Shown: one piece after another, positions 32,955-42,150 of the stretch
How the letters are laid out: every line of letters starts with the position of its first letter
Numbering within the stretch: the stretch's first letter is position 1
Source of the DNA: Jiangella muralis
GTDB lineage: Bacteria; Actinomycetota; Actinomycetes; Jiangellales; Jiangellaceae
DNA length: 64,000 bases
Reading direction: 5' to 3'
NCBI RefSeq assembly: GCF_001270745.1
Contig: NZ_LFXL01000042.1
Span: forward strand, 1 to 64,000
Notes under the pieces: generated by a model
The model's database searches: none
What the model was told of the DNA's origin: nothing
The model's input: the letters and a program-made list of their open reading frames with translations, nothing else
Position numbers and translations under genes: made by a program

Positions 32955-35900
32955 ATGAACGAGCCGTCGATGCATGTGCGGACCGAACCTGTCCGGGATC
33001 GGTTCGTGGCCGTCCGTCCGGCCACGGTCACGCTTCCGGCGCCGCCACGACGTACGCCCGAGGCGTCGCTGCGATTCCCGTCCGCCGTGGAGTCCACCGC
33101 CGCTCCGGCCGTCCCGGGCGCCCGCCGGCTGCCCGCCGGCGACCGCGCCGCGCTGCTCGTCGGCACGGCCGTCCACGACCACACCGGCTACCCGCTGCTG
33201 CCCGCCGCGGCGGCCGGGCTGCGCCAGTTGCGGCAGGTCCTGGAGCGCGCCGACGTCGGCATGGTCGACACCTGCCAGGTGGTCGCCGACGGCAGCCGCG
33301 GCGAGATCATGCGGGCGGTCGAGACGTTCCTCGACGATCGGGCGCTGGCCGACACCGTGCTGGTGTACCTCACCGGCTACGCGCAGGTGTCCGGCGCCGA
33401 CGGACGGCTCTACCTCGCCGCCGCCGACACCGACCCCGCCGACCTCGAGCGCACCGCCGTCCCGGCCGACTTCCTCCGCGACCAGCTGCAGGAGTGCCGG
33501 GCGGCCAGCAAGGTCGTGCTGCTCGACGCCTGCCTGCCCGGCCCGGAGACCGACCGGTTCGCCGTCCAGCGCCGCCAGGTCATGCTCGAGCCGGCCGGCG
33601 TCTACGTCATCTCGGCGTCGCCGGCCCCGCTGCCCGCGTCCGTCATGGCCGAGCCGGTGCCGCAACTGGGCACGTCGCGGTTCACCGGCGAGATCGTCGA
33701 AGGGCTGCGCACCGGCCGGGTCAAGGACGGCCTGGGCCCGTGGGTCACCGCCGAGGACCTCGCCCGCTACCTCACCACCAAGCTCGCCGCGCAGGGCGTG
33801 CCGGCCGAGCAGTTGCCGGCCACGTCCACGCTCGCCGTCACCGGCAACCACGTCATCGCTCGGTCGGCGGTGCGGGCGCTCAGCCTGCTCGACGGCAACG
33901 GCGGGCGCGACGTCCGCGGCACGTCCACCGGCGCCGGCGGCACCGTCGCCGTCCCGCCTGCCGGGACGGACGGCGCGGCAGGCGGCGCGGGGGCGGCCGG
34001 CGGCGACCACGGCGACCAGGTCGCCGACCCGGGCTGGCGCGAGGTCATCGACTACTACCGGTCCTGCCTGGCCGAGGCGCCGTCGCCCGCGGCGCTGCCG
34101 GTGCGCGGCGCCGAGTCCGCCGACTGGTTCCCGATGACCGACGGCGCCGAGGCCCTGCTCAGCGGCACCGAGCCGACGACGCTCGCCCCGGCCGGCGTCG
34201 ACACGTTCGACTGGAAGGAACGCGACGTCTGGTACGGGTACCCGCTGGTCACGCTGGCCGGCGCCGGCCGCCGGAACTCGGGCGACCCGCTCGCGCCGTC
34301 CACCGTCGCACCGCTGCTGGTCCGCCGCGCCGAGGTCACCGTCGACGCCCGCGGCGCCGCCGCACTGCGCCCCGTCGGACCGGTGCTGCCGCACGCCGGC
34401 ATCCTGCAGGCGTGCTTGGACGACCAGGAGGCGGCCAGCGTGCTGGCGGCCTGGCGGCAGAGCTGGAAGCCGGGCGACCGCGACCAGCTGCTGGTGGCGA
34501 TCCGGCAGCTGCTGAAGCGGCTGGACCTGGACGAGCTGAGCCGGCTCGACCCCGCCGCGCTGGACGCCGTCGACCAGAAGTCCGCCAACCGCACCGGCGT
34601 GCACAACACCGCCTGCGTGCTGTACGTCGAGTCCGAGCGGGCCGCCCAGCAGGCCGTCGCCGCCGAGCTGGCCGAGCTGGGGGAGCGGCTGGCCGACGTG
34701 CCCGGCACCGCGCTGGAGTTCCTGGGCAAGCCGGTCGGGCTGCGCACCACCACCCGCGCCGTCGTCGCGCCGGTGCTGCCGGCCGAGCTGAACGAGAGCC
34801 AGCAGGCGGTGCTGACGGCGGCCATGTCGCGGCCGCTCACCGTCGTCGCCGCGCCGCCCGGCACCGGCAAGGACGAGCTCATCGTCGACGTCGTCGCCAC
34901 GGCGGTCGCCGCGGGGCAGAAGGTGCTGGTCGCCTCCGCCGACGACGCCGCGCTGCAGCGGCTGGCCGACCGGTGCGGCACGCTCGTCACCGGCCTGCTG
35001 ATCAAGACCGGCGACGCACAGGGCCGGGCCGAGGAGAAGCAGGTCGTCCGCGAGCTGCTGCGCTCCACCAAGGACGCGTCGCGCAGCCGCAGCCGCGGTT
35101 CCGTCGCCGCCGAGCTGGCCGCCGCCCAGGTGCAGGTCAAGGCCTGGCGCGACCGCCTGGCCGAGCGGAACGACCTCGAGGCGCTGCTGCGTAAGACCAC
35201 CGCCGCCCGGTCCGCCGCGGCCGAGCGGCTGGGCGTGCCGTCCGACCTGCTGGCCGCCGCGTGGCGCGGCGACGACGCCGGGCTGGCCGACTGGGTCGAC
35301 CGCGCGCGCACGCTCACCGAGACGCACCTCATGGGCGGACTGCGCCGCCGCAACCTGGTGCTCGCGTTCGTCCGCGCCATCGCCGACGCCGGTGCCGACT
35401 CCGGCGCCGTGCGCGAGCTGCTGCTGGACCCCGCCGCGTTCGACGCGCTGCTGCTGTTCGCGCGGGCCGAGGACCGGCTGCGCGAGGACCGGCGCGAGGC
35501 GCTCGCCGTCAGCGACGACGCGCTCGACCTCGAGGGCCGCGAGCTGTCCGCGCGGGTCGCCGAGCTCTCCGCGGAGCTGCTCACCGTCGTCGTCGCGGAG
35601 CAGGCCGGCACCGCCCGGGAGCGGCTGGAGGCGCGCCGCATCGCGCTGGAGCCGGGCGGCCGGAACCGCCGGACCAGCCACCGCGAGCTGCTCAGTCACC
35701 TCGGCGGCTGGGCGGTCACGCCGCGCGACGCCGGGCAGCTGGCGCTGGAGCCGGGCATGTTCGACCTGGTCGTCATCGACGACGCGCACCACTGCCCGGT
35801 GTCCGCCGCACTGCCGCTGCTGTTCCGCGCCCGCCGCGCCCTCGTCGTCGGCGACCCGCGGCAGCGGCTGCGCGCGCCCGGCCTCAGCGACCACCGGCTG

Positions 35901-36959
35901 CGCCGCGCCCGCCGCGCCGCCGGCCTGAGCGCCGGTTTCCTGGCCGAGCGGCGGCTGTCCTTCCGCGGCGACTCCGTCTACGACGCCGCGCTGCCCAACG
36001 TCGAGGAGCCGATGCTGCTCGACGAGCACGACGGCGCCCACCCGGGCATCGCCCGCATCGTCGACGAGCACTTCTACGGGGGCCGGCTGACCGTCGTCAC
36101 CGATGTCGGCGCGCTGCCCAGGGCACACGACGCCGAGACCGGCGACGCGACGCTGCTGCTCTGGGAGGACGTCACCGGCACGCCCGAACGCGGCGCCAAC
36201 GGCGGCTCCTGGCGCAACCAGGCCGAGATCGACCGCGTCGTGTGGGCGGTCAAGGAACTGCGCGAGCAGCTGCCCGCCGACGCCACGATCGCCGTCGCCA
36301 CCCCGTTCCGGGCCCAGGCCGAGGAGCTGCGGTCGCTGTTCCGGTTCGAGCCGGTGCCGGTGGCCTGCGTGGCCGACGGCGACGCCGTCGACTGCGACGC
36401 GGTCGTGCTGTCGCTGGTCGCCGGCGACGGGATGCCGGAGCAGACGCTGCGTTGGGCGCAGGGGCAGACGGCGCTGTGGAGCGGCTCGCTGGCCCGGGCG
36501 CGGGCGCACGTCGTCACCGTCGGGCAGCACGGGTTCTGGTCGCGGCAGGCCGGGCTGCCGGCGCTGCTGGCCCGGATGTCGTCCGTCCGGTCCTTCCACG
36601 TCCGGCCCAACCCGCCGGCGCCACTGGAGTCGGCCGTCTTCACCGACCCGCTGGTCGAGGCGCTGTGCGCGCGGCTCGAGGCGGCCGGCGCCGGGGTCGG
36701 CGCGGTCGAGCCGAACGCCGTCGTCGACGGCTACCGCGTCGACGTGCTGGTGCGCACGCCGTCCGGCAGCACCGCCGTCCTGCTGGACCGCGGCTGGCCG
36801 GGCGAGGACGCCGCCCGCCACCTGCGGCTGCTGCTGCGCCGGCGCCGGCTGCTGACCGGGCTGGTGCCGGACTCGGGGCTGCCGCCGGTGACGCGGGTCC
36901 TGCGGGTGGCGACGTGGCAGGTGCGCGCCGGAGAGCCGATCGACGGACTTCTCGACTGA
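32955..36959 (+). CDS. Caspase-like / SF1 helicase / possible nuclease-fold fusion protein
   Basis: This 1334-residue protein has an N-terminal caspase-fold segment at about 65-300: strands AALLVGTAVHD and DTVLVYLTG, and the Cys motif LLDACLPG with Cys193. The catalytic His of SGHG is replaced by Tyr142 (LTGYAQ). A Gly-rich linker follows (about 320-355). A UPF1-like superfamily 1 helicase spans about 610-1200: motif I APPGTGKDE, motif II VVIDDAHH, motif III VVGDPRQ, TPFRAQ and LARARAHVVTVG, with a coiled-coil insert between I and II. The end (about 1230-1300, VDGYRVDVLV, AVLLDRGW) may be a degenerate PD-(D/E)XK fold. No partner gene is evident. A conflict or stress role is plausible. Confidence 0.85.
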   Translation: MNEPSMHVRTEPVRDRFVAVRPATVTLPAPPRRTPEASLRFPSAVESTAAPAVPGARRLPAGDRAALLVGTAVHDHTGYPLLPAAAAGLRQLRQVLERADVGMVDTCQVVADGSRGEIMRAVETFLDDRALADTVLVYLTGYAQVSGADGRLYLAAADTDPADLERTAVPADFLRDQLQECRAASKVVLLDACLPGPETDRFAVQRRQVMLEPAGVYVISASPAPLPASVMAEPVPQLGTSRFTGEIVEGLRTGRVKDGLGPWVTAEDLARYLTTKLAAQGVPAEQLPATSTLAVTGNHVIARSAVRALSLLDGNGGRDVRGTSTGAGGTVAVPPAGTDGAAGGAGAAGGDHGDQVADPGWREVIDYYRSCLAEAPSPAALPVRGAESADWFPMTDGAEALLSGTEPTTLAPAGVDTFDWKERDVWYGYPLVTLAGAGRRNSGDPLAPSTVAPLLVRRAEVTVDARGAAALRPVGPVLPHAGILQACLDDQEAASVLAAWRQSWKPGDRDQLLVAIRQLLKRLDLDELSRLDPAALDAVDQKSANRTGVHNTACVLYVESERAAQQAVAAELAELGERLADVPGTALEFLGKPVGLRTTTRAVVAPVLPAELNESQQAVLTAAMSRPLTVVAAPPGTGKDELIVDVVATAVAAGQKVLVASADDAALQRLADRCGTLVTGLLIKTGDAQGRAEEKQVVRELLRSTKDASRSRSRGSVAAELAAAQVQVKAWRDRLAERNDLEALLRKTTAARSAAAERLGVPSDLLAAAWRGDDAGLADWVDRARTLTETHLMGGLRRRNLVLAFVRAIADAGADSGAVRELLLDPAAFDALLLFARAEDRLREDRREALAVSDDALDLEGRELSARVAELSAELLTVVVAEQAGTARERLEARRIALEPGGRNRRTSHRELLSHLGGWAVTPRDAGQLALEPGMFDLVVIDDAHHCPVSAALPLLFRARRALVVGDPRQRLRAPGLSDHRLRRARRAAGLSAGFLAERRLSFRGDSVYDAALPNVEEPMLLDEHDGAHPGIARIVDEHFYGGRLTVVTDVGALPRAHDAETGDATLLLWEDVTGTPERGANGGSWRNQAEIDRVVWAVKELREQLPADATIAVATPFRAQAEELRSLFRFEPVPVACVADGDAVDCDAVVLSLVAGDGMPEQTLRWAQGQTALWSGSLARARAHVVTVGQHGFWSRQAGLPALLARMSSVRSFHVRPNPPAPLESAVFTDPLVEALCARLEAAGAGVGAVEPNAVVDGYRVDVLVRTPSGSTAVLLDRGWPGEDAARHLRLLLRRRRLLTGLVPDSGLPPVTRVLRVATWQVRAGEPIDGLLD

Positions 36960-37043
36960 CCGTTTGCGGGAGGTTTGTCTACAAGTCATCCGGAGTGGGA
37001 AGGCTCGACGGCACGTGCGCCGTGACGTCGAAAGGACCCCACC

Positions 37044-37895
37044 ATGCGCCTGCTCCGCACCGCCGCCCCCGCGGTTCTGGCAGTCTTGGGACTGATGGCC
37101 GGGACCACTCAGCCCGCTTTGTCGGCCGATCCGTCGCCCCGCGACCGGCCGCTCACCGTCATGAGCTTCAACATCCACCACGGCGTCGGCGTCGACGGCC
37201 TGCTGAACCTGCAGCGGGCCGCCGACGTCATCAAGACCGAAGGCGTCGACGTCGTCGGCCTGCAGGAGGTCGACCGGCACTGGGGCGAGCGCAGCGACTT
37301 CGCCGACCAGGCCGCCTGGCTCGCCGATGAGCTGGACATGCACGTCGTCTACGGCGCCAACCTCGATCTCGACCCGGCGCAGCCGGGGGAGCCGCGGCGG
37401 CAGTACGGCACCGCGATCCTGAGCGAGCGGCCGATCCGCGCATGGGACAACACCTTTCTGCCCAAGTACGAGGGGCACGAGCAGCGCGGCCTGCTGCGCG
37501 CCCGCATCAACGTGCGCGGCGTCTGGGTGAGCGTCTACAACACCCACCTGCAGCACAACGACGCCAACGAGCGGCTCGAACAGGTCGCGGCGATCGAGGC
37601 GCTGATGGGGCAGCCGGACGAGTCGGTGGTCCTGCTCGGCGACCTCAACGCCGTCCCGTCGTCGCCGGAGATCCGCGAACTCGTCGACGACCTCGTCGAC
37701 ACCTGGGAGGCCGCCGGAGTCGGCGACGGCAACACCTACCCGGCCGAGGACCCGAACGCCCGCATCGACTACGTCCTCACGTCCGGCGACGTCATCGTCC
37801 GCACCGCTGCCGTCGTCTCCACCGACGCGTCGGACCACCTGCCGGCCAAGGCGGAGGTCCTGCTGCCCGGTTCCCGTGTTGGCCTGGGGAATTGA
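37044..37895 (+). CDS. Secreted endonuclease/exonuclease/phosphatase family protein
   Basis: This 283-residue exported EEP-fold hydrolase has a signal peptide at 1-28 (AVLGLMAGTTQPALSA). Catalytic motifs are MSFNIHHG, LQEVD with metal-binding Glu75, YNTHLQH, GDLNAVPSSPE with Asp200 and Asn202, and SDHLP near the end. Family members cut DNA or RNA, phosphoinositides or other phosphodiesters. Export and lack of extra domains leave the substrate open. GAAAGGA precedes the ATG. It follows the caspase-helicase gene by 84 bp but has its own signal for translation. Confidence 0.92.
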   Translation: MRLLRTAAPAVLAVLGLMAGTTQPALSADPSPRDRPLTVMSFNIHHGVGVDGLLNLQRAADVIKTEGVDVVGLQEVDRHWGERSDFADQAAWLADELDMHVVYGANLDLDPAQPGEPRRQYGTAILSERPIRAWDNTFLPKYEGHEQRGLLRARINVRGVWVSVYNTHLQHNDANERLEQVAAIEALMGQPDESVVLLGDLNAVPSSPEIRELVDDLVDTWEAAGVGDGNTYPAEDPNARIDYVLTSGDVIVRTAAVVSTDASDHLPAKAEVLLPGSRVGLGN

Positions 37896-38007
37896 TGAGT
37901 AGGGCAAGTTTCTGAGACGGATTCGGGCAAACGCGTGAGGGTGCGGAACTGCGTATCGTGACGGTATGACTCGAAGGTCAGAACATGATCGAGCGAAGGA
38001 GGTCCCG

Positions 38008-38580
38008 ATGATGACGGTCACGGTGCCCAACGAGCTCCTGACCATCGAGGACTGGGATGCACTCGAGGAGACCGACGCCAACCGGTACTGGGAGCTCGTC
38101 GACGGAACGATCGTCATGAACTCGTTCCCGTCGGGCGGACATCAGCTGGTTGCGCAGGAACTGGTCACCCAGTTGGGTGCGCAGCTACCCGACGGCCTGG
38201 TCGCGCTTCAGCACATGGGCGTGATCATCGAGGCGCAGTTCCCGCCGACGGAGCGTGGCCCGGACATCGTCGTGTTCCCGCGGGCGCAGGCGCGACTGAG
38301 CGTGTCGCGGCTCGACCCGGCCGACGTGCGGCTGGTCGTCGAGATCGTCTCGCCCGGATCGCGGCGCACCGACCGCATCGCGAAGGTCGCCGACTATCAG
38401 TACGCCGGCATTCCGGCGTACTGGATCATCGACCCGGCGGCCGACGACGAAGCCAGGTTCGTGGCGTACGAGCTGGTCGGCGGCGCGTACAAGGAGGTCG
38501 CCGGTGGTTCCGGGGTGATCTCGCTCGAGCGGCCGTTCCCGGTGTCCATCGACGTCGACGAGCTGCTGACGTTCGACTGA
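38008..38580 (+). CDS. Uma2-family (DUF820) nuclease-fold protein
   Basis: This 190-residue PD-(D/E)XK-superfamily protein has features ANRYWELVDGTIVMN, GPDIVVF, LVVEIVSPGSRRTDRIAKVADYQYAGIPAYWIIDP, giving the Asp, Glu and Lys expected for the fold. Uma2 proteins are abundant in actinobacteria and cyanobacteria; some may be parts of mobile or toxin-like units. AAGGAGG lies at 37996-38002, and ATG 38008 or ATG 38011 are both possible. It is 3 nt before the alcohol dehydrogenase gene, so the two are co-transcribed. Confidence 0.87.
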   Translation: MMTVTVPNELLTIEDWDALEETDANRYWELVDGTIVMNSFPSGGHQLVAQELVTQLGAQLPDGLVALQHMGVIIEAQFPPTERGPDIVVFPRAQARLSVSRLDPADVRLVVEIVSPGSRRTDRIAKVADYQYAGIPAYWIIDPAADDEARFVAYELVGGAYKEVAGGSGVISLERPFPVSIDVDELLTFD

Positions 38581-38583
38581 GGC

Positions 38584-39588
38584 ATGCGCGCCTGGCGAGT
38601 CACCACGCCCGGCCCGATGGCGAGCCGGCCGCTGACGCGCGTCGATGAGCCGGTGCCCGAGCCCGGCCCCGGCGAGCTGCTGGTCCGGGTGCTGGCCTGC
38701 GGCGTCTGCCGCACCGACCTGCACGTCGCCGAGGGCGACCTGCCGGTGCACCGCCCGCGGGTCGTGCCCGGCCACGAGGTGGTCGGCGAAGTGGAGAGCG
38801 ACGGCGGCGCCGGAGGTTTCGCCGTCGGCGACCGCGTCGGCATCGCCTGGCTGCGCGGCACCGATGGGACCTGCGCGTACTGTCGTCGCGGCGCCGAGAA
38901 CCTGTGCCCGGCCTCGGTCTACACCGGCTGGGACGCCGACGGCGGATACGCCGAGTACGCGACCGTCCCGGCCGCCTACGCGCTGGCGCTGCCGTCCGGT
39001 TACGACGACATCGAGCTGGCGCCGCTGCTGTGCGCCGGCATCATCGGCTACCGCGCGCTGCTCCGCGCCGAGCTGCCACCCGGCGGCCGGCTGGGGATCT
39101 ACGGATTCGGCGCCAGCGCCCACCTCGCGGCCCAGGTCGCGCTGGCCCAGGGGGCCACCGTCCACGTCCTGACCCGCAGCCCGGCGGCGCAACGGCTGGC
39201 GCTCCAGCTGGGCGCGGCCTCGGCCGGCGGCGCTGCCGACCCGCCGCCGGAGCCGCTCGACGCCGCGATCCTGTTCGCGCCGGTCGGCGACCTCGTCCCG
39301 CCGGCGCTGGCCGCGCTGGACCGTGGCGGCACGCTCGCCGTCGCCGGTATCCATCTCACCGACGTGCCGCCGCTGAACTATCAGCGGCACCTGTTCCAGG
39401 AACGGCAACTGCGCAGCGTCACCGCCAACACCCGCGACGACGCCCGGGCGTTCCTCCGTTTCGCCGGGGAGCACCGGCTGCTCGTCACCACGACGCCGTA
39501 TCCGCTCGGCCGCGCCGATGCCGCGCTGAGCGACCTCGCCGCCGACGCCGTCAGCGGCGCCGCAGTACTCGTCCCCGCCCTCGGTTGA
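38584..39588 (+). CDS. Zinc-dependent alcohol dehydrogenase
   Basis: This 334-residue medium-chain dehydrogenase has catalytic zinc ligands in [10 protein letters not shown] and PGHEVVGEV. The structural-zinc lobe has only three cysteines ([13 protein letters not shown]): the first of the usual four is replaced by Asp-Gly, so this site may be weakened or lost. The NAD(P) fold ([15 protein letters not shown]) carries GFGASA. It resembles the AdhA/YahK-like group active on aldehydes. The 3' end overlaps the antiporter gene on the other strand by 38 bp. Confidence 0.9.
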   Translation: MRAWRVTTPGPMASRPLTRVDEPVPEPGPGELLVRVLACGVCRTDLHVAEGDLPVHRPRVVPGHEVVGEVESDGGAGGFAVGDRVGIAWLRGTDGTCAYCRRGAENLCPASVYTGWDADGGYAEYATVPAAYALALPSGYDDIELAPLLCAGIIGYRALLRAELPPGGRLGIYGFGASAHLAAQVALAQGATVHVLTRSPAAQRLALQLGAASAGGAADPPPEPLDAAILFAPVGDLVPPALAALDRGGTLAVAGIHLTDVPPLNYQRHLFQERQLRSVTANTRDDARAFLRFAGEHRLLVTTTPYPLGRADAALSDLAADAVSGAAVLVPALG

Positions 39589-40753
39589 GCACCCGCCGCC
39601 GCACCACGTCACGGAACCAGGGCAGGTCCGGCAGCCGCGCCAGCAGCGGCCCGAGCACCACCGTCAGCAGCACGTACGTCGTCACCAGCGGCGCCAGCGT
39701 CGGCTCGATGCCGGCGCCGACCGCCAGCCCGGCGATCACGACGGAGAACTCGCCCCGCGGCACCAGCGCCAACCCAGCCCGCCACCGTCCCGGCTCGGCG
39801 ATGCCGGCGCGCCGGGCCGCCAGCCAGCCGGTGAGCACCTTCGTCGCGGTCGTGACGACGGTCAGCGCCAGCGCCGGCAGCAGTACCGGCCCGATGTCGG
39901 CGGGGTCGGTGGTCAGCCCGAAGAAGATGAAGAACACCGCCGCGAACACGTCCCGCAACGGTGTCAGCAGCTCCGACGCGTGCTCGGCGACCGGGCCGGA
40001 GATCGCGATGCCGACTAGGAACGCCCCGACGGCGGCCGACACGTTCACCTGCTCCGCGACACCCGCCACCACCATCGTCAGCCCGAGCACGCCCAGCAGC
40101 AGCGCCTCCCGCTGCCGCGGCGAGAACAGCGTCGAGATCGCGTTGCCGTGCCGCAGGGCCAGGTAGAGGATCACCACGGCCGCGGTGACGGCGATCGCCA
40201 GCGTCCGCGCGCCCTCGGCCAGCCCGGCGCCGACCACCAGCGTCGACAGCACCGGCAGGTAGAACGCCATCGCGAGGTCCTCGATGACCAGGACCGACAG
40301 CACCACCGGGGTCTCGCGGTTGTTCAGCCGGCCGAGGTCGCGCAGCACTTTCGCGATGACACCCGACGACGACACCCAGGTCACCCCGGCCAGCGCGACG
40401 GCGGCGACCGGGCCCCAGCCCATCAGCAGCGCGAACGCCGCACCCGGCAGCGCGTTGAGCAGCGCGTCGTACAGTCCGGACAGCGCCGAGCGGCGGATGC
40501 TCGCGACCAGCTCGCCGGCCGAGTACTCCAGCCCCAGCATGAGCAGCAGCAGGATGACGCCGACCTCGGAGCCGACCTCGAAGAACTCCTCGCTGGCCGA
40601 CAGCGGCAGCAGCCCGCCCTGCCCGAACGCCAGCCCGGCCAGCAGGTAGAACGGGATCGGCGACACCCCGGCGCGGCCGGCCAGCCGGCCCAGCAGCCCC
40701 ATCCCCAGCAGGAGCGCACCGATCTCGATCAGGAGGGTGGTGGTCTCCGGCAT
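39551..40753 (-). CDS. khtU: CPA2-family cation:proton antiporter (KhtU-like)
   Basis: This 400-residue integral membrane antiporter has about 12 hydrophobic segments. The transmembrane motif LIEDLA-like ([17 protein letters not shown]) contains the essential acidic residue, and [12 protein letters not shown] and [11 protein letters not shown] are conserved in Na+/H+ and K+/H+ antiporters. It is encoded directly after a TrkA-C regulatory subunit, the gene order of KhtTU potassium efflux systems that respond to high pH or methylglyoxal. Its 3' end overlaps the alcohol dehydrogenase gene. Confidence 0.92.
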   Translation of the reverse strand: MPETTTLLIEIGALLLGMGLLGRLAGRAGVSPIPFYLLAGLAFGQGGLLPLSASEEFFEVGSEVGVILLLLMLGLEYSAGELVASIRRSALSGLYDALLNALPGAAFALLMGWGPVAAVALAGVTWVSSSGVIAKVLRDLGRLNNRETPVVLSVLVIEDLAMAFYLPVLSTLVVGAGLAEGARTLAIAVTAAVVILYLALRHGNAISTLFSPRQREALLLGVLGLTMVVAGVAEQVNVSAAVGAFLVGIAISGPVAEHASELLTPLRDVFAAVFFIFFGLTTDPADIGPVLLPALALTVVTTATKVLTGWLAARRAGIAEPGRWRAGLALVPRGEFSVVIAGLAVGAGIEPTLAPLVTTYVLLTVVLGPLLARLPDLPWFRDVVRRRVLNRGRGRVLRRR

Positions 40754-40765
40754 CGGGGCAGCGGA

Positions 40766-41260
40766 TCAGTTCGCGCCGTCGGCGATGAGCCGGGTCAGCG
40801 CGTCGAGGCCCTCGCGGGTGCCGACCGCGACCAGGAGGTCGCCGGCCCGCAGCGGCGCTTCCGGCCCCGGCGACGGCTGCACGGCGCCGTCGCGGAGCAG
40901 CGCGACGATGGACGCGCCGGTGCGGGTGCGCGCCCGGGTGTCGCCGAGCGCGCGGCCCGCGAACGGCGACCCGGCGGTGACGGCGATCTGCTCGGTGTAC
41001 AGCCCGGCGGCGTGGTCGCGCAGCGCGGCCAGCTGGCCGAGCACGACGGACGCGCCGAGCAGCCCGGCCAGCGTCTCGGCTTCGTCGTCGGTGAGCGTGA
41101 TGGGGTCGCGGCAGGAGTCGGGGTCGTCGATGTCGAAGACGGCCAGCGTGCGCTCGCCGGAACGTTGCGCCAGGACGCTGACCCGTCGGCCGGACTGCGT
41201 CAACACGTCGTGTCGCACTCCGATGCCCGGCAGGTCGACCTGTTCGATGCGCACCGCCAC
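40766..41260 (-). CDS. khtT: Antiporter regulatory subunit (KhtT-like, RCK_C/TrkA-C)
   Basis: This 164-residue soluble regulator has an N-terminal KhtT-type domain (MAVRIEQVDLPGIGVRHDVLTQSGRRVSVL-like) and a C-terminal TrkA-C domain (LYTEQIAVTAGSPFAGRALGDT ... LRAGDLLVAVGTREGLDAL) that binds nucleotide ligands to gate the antiporter. The start is GTG. It lies 12 bp before the transporter gene, so the subunits are co-expressed. Together they should expel K+ under alkaline or electrophile stress. Confidence 0.92.
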   Translation of the reverse strand: MAVRIEQVDLPGIGVRHDVLTQSGRRVSVLAQRSGERTLAVFDIDDPDSCRDPITLTDDEAETLAGLLGASVVLGQLAALRDHAAGLYTEQIAVTAGSPFAGRALGDTRARTRTGASIVALLRDGAVQPSPGPEAPLRAGDLLVAVGTREGLDALTRLIADGAN

Positions 41261-41292
41261 GCCTCGACACTACCTCCGGGCGCGCCGGCGGC

Positions 41293-41670
41293 TCAGCGGG
41301 CGTCCAGCGCCTTGAGCATGCGCTGCAGCGCGACCTGCCGGTACGAGCCGTCCAGCAGCTCGCCGACCTCCGTCCAGTCGACGTCGGCGGCGGTGAAGTC
41401 GAGAGCCAGCCAGCCGCTGGGGCCGAAGTAGGGGGGCACGTAGACGCGCGGGTCCTGCAGCAGCGCCGGCCGGTCGGCCGGGTCGGGCTTGAAGGTCACC
41501 GCGAACGGGTGGTCGTCGCTGCCCGTGAAGACGGCGAAGATCTTCTTCGCCGCGCGGAAGGTCGGCCGGCCCCACGCCTCGACCTCGACCGCCTCGGGGA
41601 AGCGGAGGCAGGCGGCGCGCAACTCGGCGAGGTATGGCTCGTCGTCGGTGTACATCCGCGGGTGCGCCAC
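41293..41670 (-). CDS. MmcQ/YjbR-family DNA-binding-like protein
   Basis: This 125-residue protein of the MmcQ/YjbR fold has CLRFPEAVEVEAWGRPTFRAAKKIFAVF, VYVPPYFGPSGWLALDF and a final helix (ELLDGSYRQVALQRMLKALD). The fold resembles a type of double-wing DNA-binding domain but a role is not established. A second, divergent member lies at 59894. The start is GTG. It is upstream of and on the same strand as khtT, 32 bp away. Confidence 0.85.
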   Translation of the reverse strand: MAHPRMYTDDEPYLAELRAACLRFPEAVEVEAWGRPTFRAAKKIFAVFTGSDDHPFAVTFKPDPADRPALLQDPRVYVPPYFGPSGWLALDFTAADVDWTEVGELLDGSYRQVALQRMLKALDAR

Positions 41671-41736
41671 CCGGTCAGCGTACGGCGTCCGATTCCTTCA
41701 AGACGCCCTCGCGAGCCGGGCCGTAGCGTCGTCGGC

Positions 41737-42150
41737 ATGACACAGCCACGTTTCAACGCCATCGGCTTCGCGGTCGCCGACATGGCCCGCTCGCTGGAGT
41801 TCTACCGGGCGCTCGGCCTCGACGTCCCCGACGGCGCGGAAGTCGCGCCGCACGCCGAGATCCCGCTCGCGCCGGGCGTGAAGCTGCTGCTCGATACGCA
41901 CGCGTCGATCGCCGGGTTCGATCCCGGCTTCACCCCGGAGACCGGCGGCCACGCCAGCCTCGCCTTCGACTGCGGCGACCCGGCCGGCGTCGACGCGGCG
42001 TACGAGCGGATGATCGCCGCCGGCGCCGCGAGCCACCTCGCGCCGTGGGACGCGTTCTGGGGTCAGCGCTACGCCGTGGTGCAGGACCCGGATGGCAACG
42101 GCGTCGACTTCTATGCCGCGCTGCCGGGCGCTACGCCACCAGGGTCGTGA
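41737..42150 (+). CDS. VOC-superfamily protein
   Basis: This 137-residue protein has NAIGFAVADMARSLEFYRALGLDVP at the start and VVQDPDGNGVDFYAALPG at the end, the paired-module VOC layout. The first metal His is missing at the usual spot, so it may be a binding protein rather than an enzyme; bleomycin-resistance-like proteins are similar. Start ATG 41737 is chosen because the N-terminal motif begins there. The 3' end overlaps the convergent AraC gene by 20 bp. Confidence 0.83.
   Translation: MTQPRFNAIGFAVADMARSLEFYRALGLDVPDGAEVAPHAEIPLAPGVKLLLDTHASIAGFDPGFTPETGGHASLAFDCGDPAGVDAAYERMIAAGAASHLAPWDAFWGQRYAVVQDPDGNGVDFYAALPGATPPGS

Noticed and set aside
32922-38117. 1731-codon open frame opposite the caspase-helicase gene
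   Set aside because: It is antisense to three well-supported genes and has low-complexity, Gln/Arg/Gly-rich sequence without domains.
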